Source: an uncultured Nocardioidaceae bacterium (GTDB lineage Bacteria > Actinomycetota > Actinomycetes > Propionibacteriales > Nocardioidaceae). From it: a DNA stretch of 34,046 nucleotides. The translations under genes were made by a program, and so were the position numbers. Under the pieces are notes generated by a model. It made no database searches. It had not been told where the DNA came from and saw nothing but the letters and a program-made list of their open reading frames with translations. Shown here piece after piece: positions 33,423 to 34,046 of the stretch (position 1 is the stretch's first letter; every line of letters starts with the position of its first letter). Where the stretch lies: positions 1 to 34,046 of the forward strand of contig CADCUK010000080.1 in assembly GCA_902805865.1 (NCBI GenBank), in the 5' to 3' direction.

Positions 33423-34046
33423 TCAGCCGACGACGACGTTGACCAGCTTGGGCGCGCGGACGACGACCTTGCGCACGGTCTTCCCCTCCAGGCTGCGCAC
33501 CACCGCGTCGTCCGCCATCGCCAGCGCCTCCAGGTCGGCGGCGCTGATCGTCGGCGGCACCTCCAGCTTGGCCCGCAGCTTCCCCTGCACCTGGACGATC
33601 GCGGTCACCGTGTCCTCGACCAGCAGCGCCTCGTCGACGACGGGCCAGCCTGCCTTGGCCACGGTCGGCTCGTGGCCCAGCCGCTCCCACATCTCCTCCG
33701 CCGTGTACGGCGCGACCAGGCTCAGCAGGACCGCAACCGTCTAGACGGCCTCACGCACCGCCGGGTCGGCCGGGCCGCAGCCGGAGTCGATCGCCTTGCG
33801 GGTGGTGTTCACCAGCTCCATGATCCGCGCGACCATCACGTTGAACCGGTGTCCCTCGACCAGCTGCGCCGCGTCGTGGACGGTCCGGTGCGTGGCCTTG
33901 CGCAGCGCCAGGTCACCTTCGGCGGGGTCGGCTCCCGGCGACGACGTCACGTCACCGGACAGCCGCCACACCCGCTGCAGGAACTTCAGCGAGCCGCCCG
34001 GTGACAGGTCGGCCCAGTCGATGTCGTCCTCCGGCGGTCCGGCGAA
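33423..34046 (-). pseudogene. leuS: Leucyl-tRNA synthetase, C-terminal part, interrupted by in-frame TAG
   Basis: One reading frame runs from the right edge to TGA at 33425-33423 but carries TAG at 33743-33741. The part before it (101 codons) holds [31 protein letters not shown] and the anticodon-binding helices [22 protein letters not shown]. The part after it (105 residues) resumes directly with [25 protein letters not shown] and the C-terminal domain ([31 protein letters not shown]). Both sides are normal LeuRS sequence in the same frame, so a single substitution, probably GAG or CAG to TAG, explains the break. As leuS is essential, a sequencing error or a second functional copy is likely; a true truncation would remove the C-terminal tRNA-binding domain. 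The catalytic domain lies outside the window. Confidence 0.9.

Noticed and set aside
33738-33745. GTCTAGAC palindrome at the leuS stop as a regulatory site
   Set aside because: It lies inside coding sequence and is explained by the single TAG change in the context GTC-TAG-AC.

Overview
The window is a GC-rich, densely packed bacterial chromosome segment from an actinobacterium, most likely a Nocardioides-like member of the Propionibacteriales. This rests on the very high GC at third codon positions, GTG/TTG starts, ATGA-type gene overlaps, actinobacterial families (DUF3097, DUF3072, DUF222-HNH, SigE-type ECF sigma), a CIRCE-controlled hrcA, and many apparently leaderless promoters of the TAGNGT type. 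No tRNA, rRNA, CRISPR array or insertion sequence was seen. The backbone order on the minus strand (leuS, degV, comEA, comEC, holA, then lepA, hemW, hrcA, dnaJ, rsmE, HIT, phoH, ybeY, corC, cytidine-deaminase-like) is a familiar housekeeping segment; rpsT lies on the plus strand.

Left part (1-12.0 kb): a partial unknown gene, then the minus-strand set phoH-ybeY-corC-deaminase-like (RNA maturation and a CBS-domain membrane protein) with a HIT hydrolase upstream. A plus-strand ECF sigma factor and a membrane protein with GerMN and Gmad2 domains sit between HIT and the heat-shock run hrcA-dnaJ-rsmE. Next come a DUF3072 protein divergent from a metallo-beta-lactamase-fold hydrolase (with a LexA-box-like site between them), a DUF3097 protein with a TOPRIM-like segment, a DUF4870 membrane protein and a TM2 protein.

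Centre (12.0-22.1 kb): hemW, an acyl-CoA synthetase, and then the most interesting locus. A cobalamin (B12) riboswitch on the minus strand precedes a six-gene, translationally coupled run: a secreted alpha/alpha-barrel (prenyltransferase/squalene-cyclase-repeat) protein; a secreted, membrane-anchored protein whose N-terminal domain resembles DUF4430 (the transcobalamin beta domain); EcfT; a double-ABC ATPase; an ECF S component; and an aminoglycoside-phosphotransferase-like kinase. Human intrinsic factor and transcobalamin consist of exactly these two parts, an alpha6/alpha6 barrel plus a DUF4430-type beta domain. The locus therefore reads as a bacterial, two-protein version of an intrinsic-factor-like B12 capture system feeding an ECF importer. 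EcfT appears to lack any ATG/GTG/TTG at its natural start.

Right part (22.1-34.0 kb): a DUF222-HNH nuclease gene divergent from the riboswitch, convergent with lepA; a second APH-fold kinase; a secreted repeat protein; rpsT with a strong terminator; holA; comEC and comEA (DNA uptake); a REP-like palindrome; degV; and the 3' third-quarter of leuS, which carries an in-frame TAG stop about 105 codons before its normal end.
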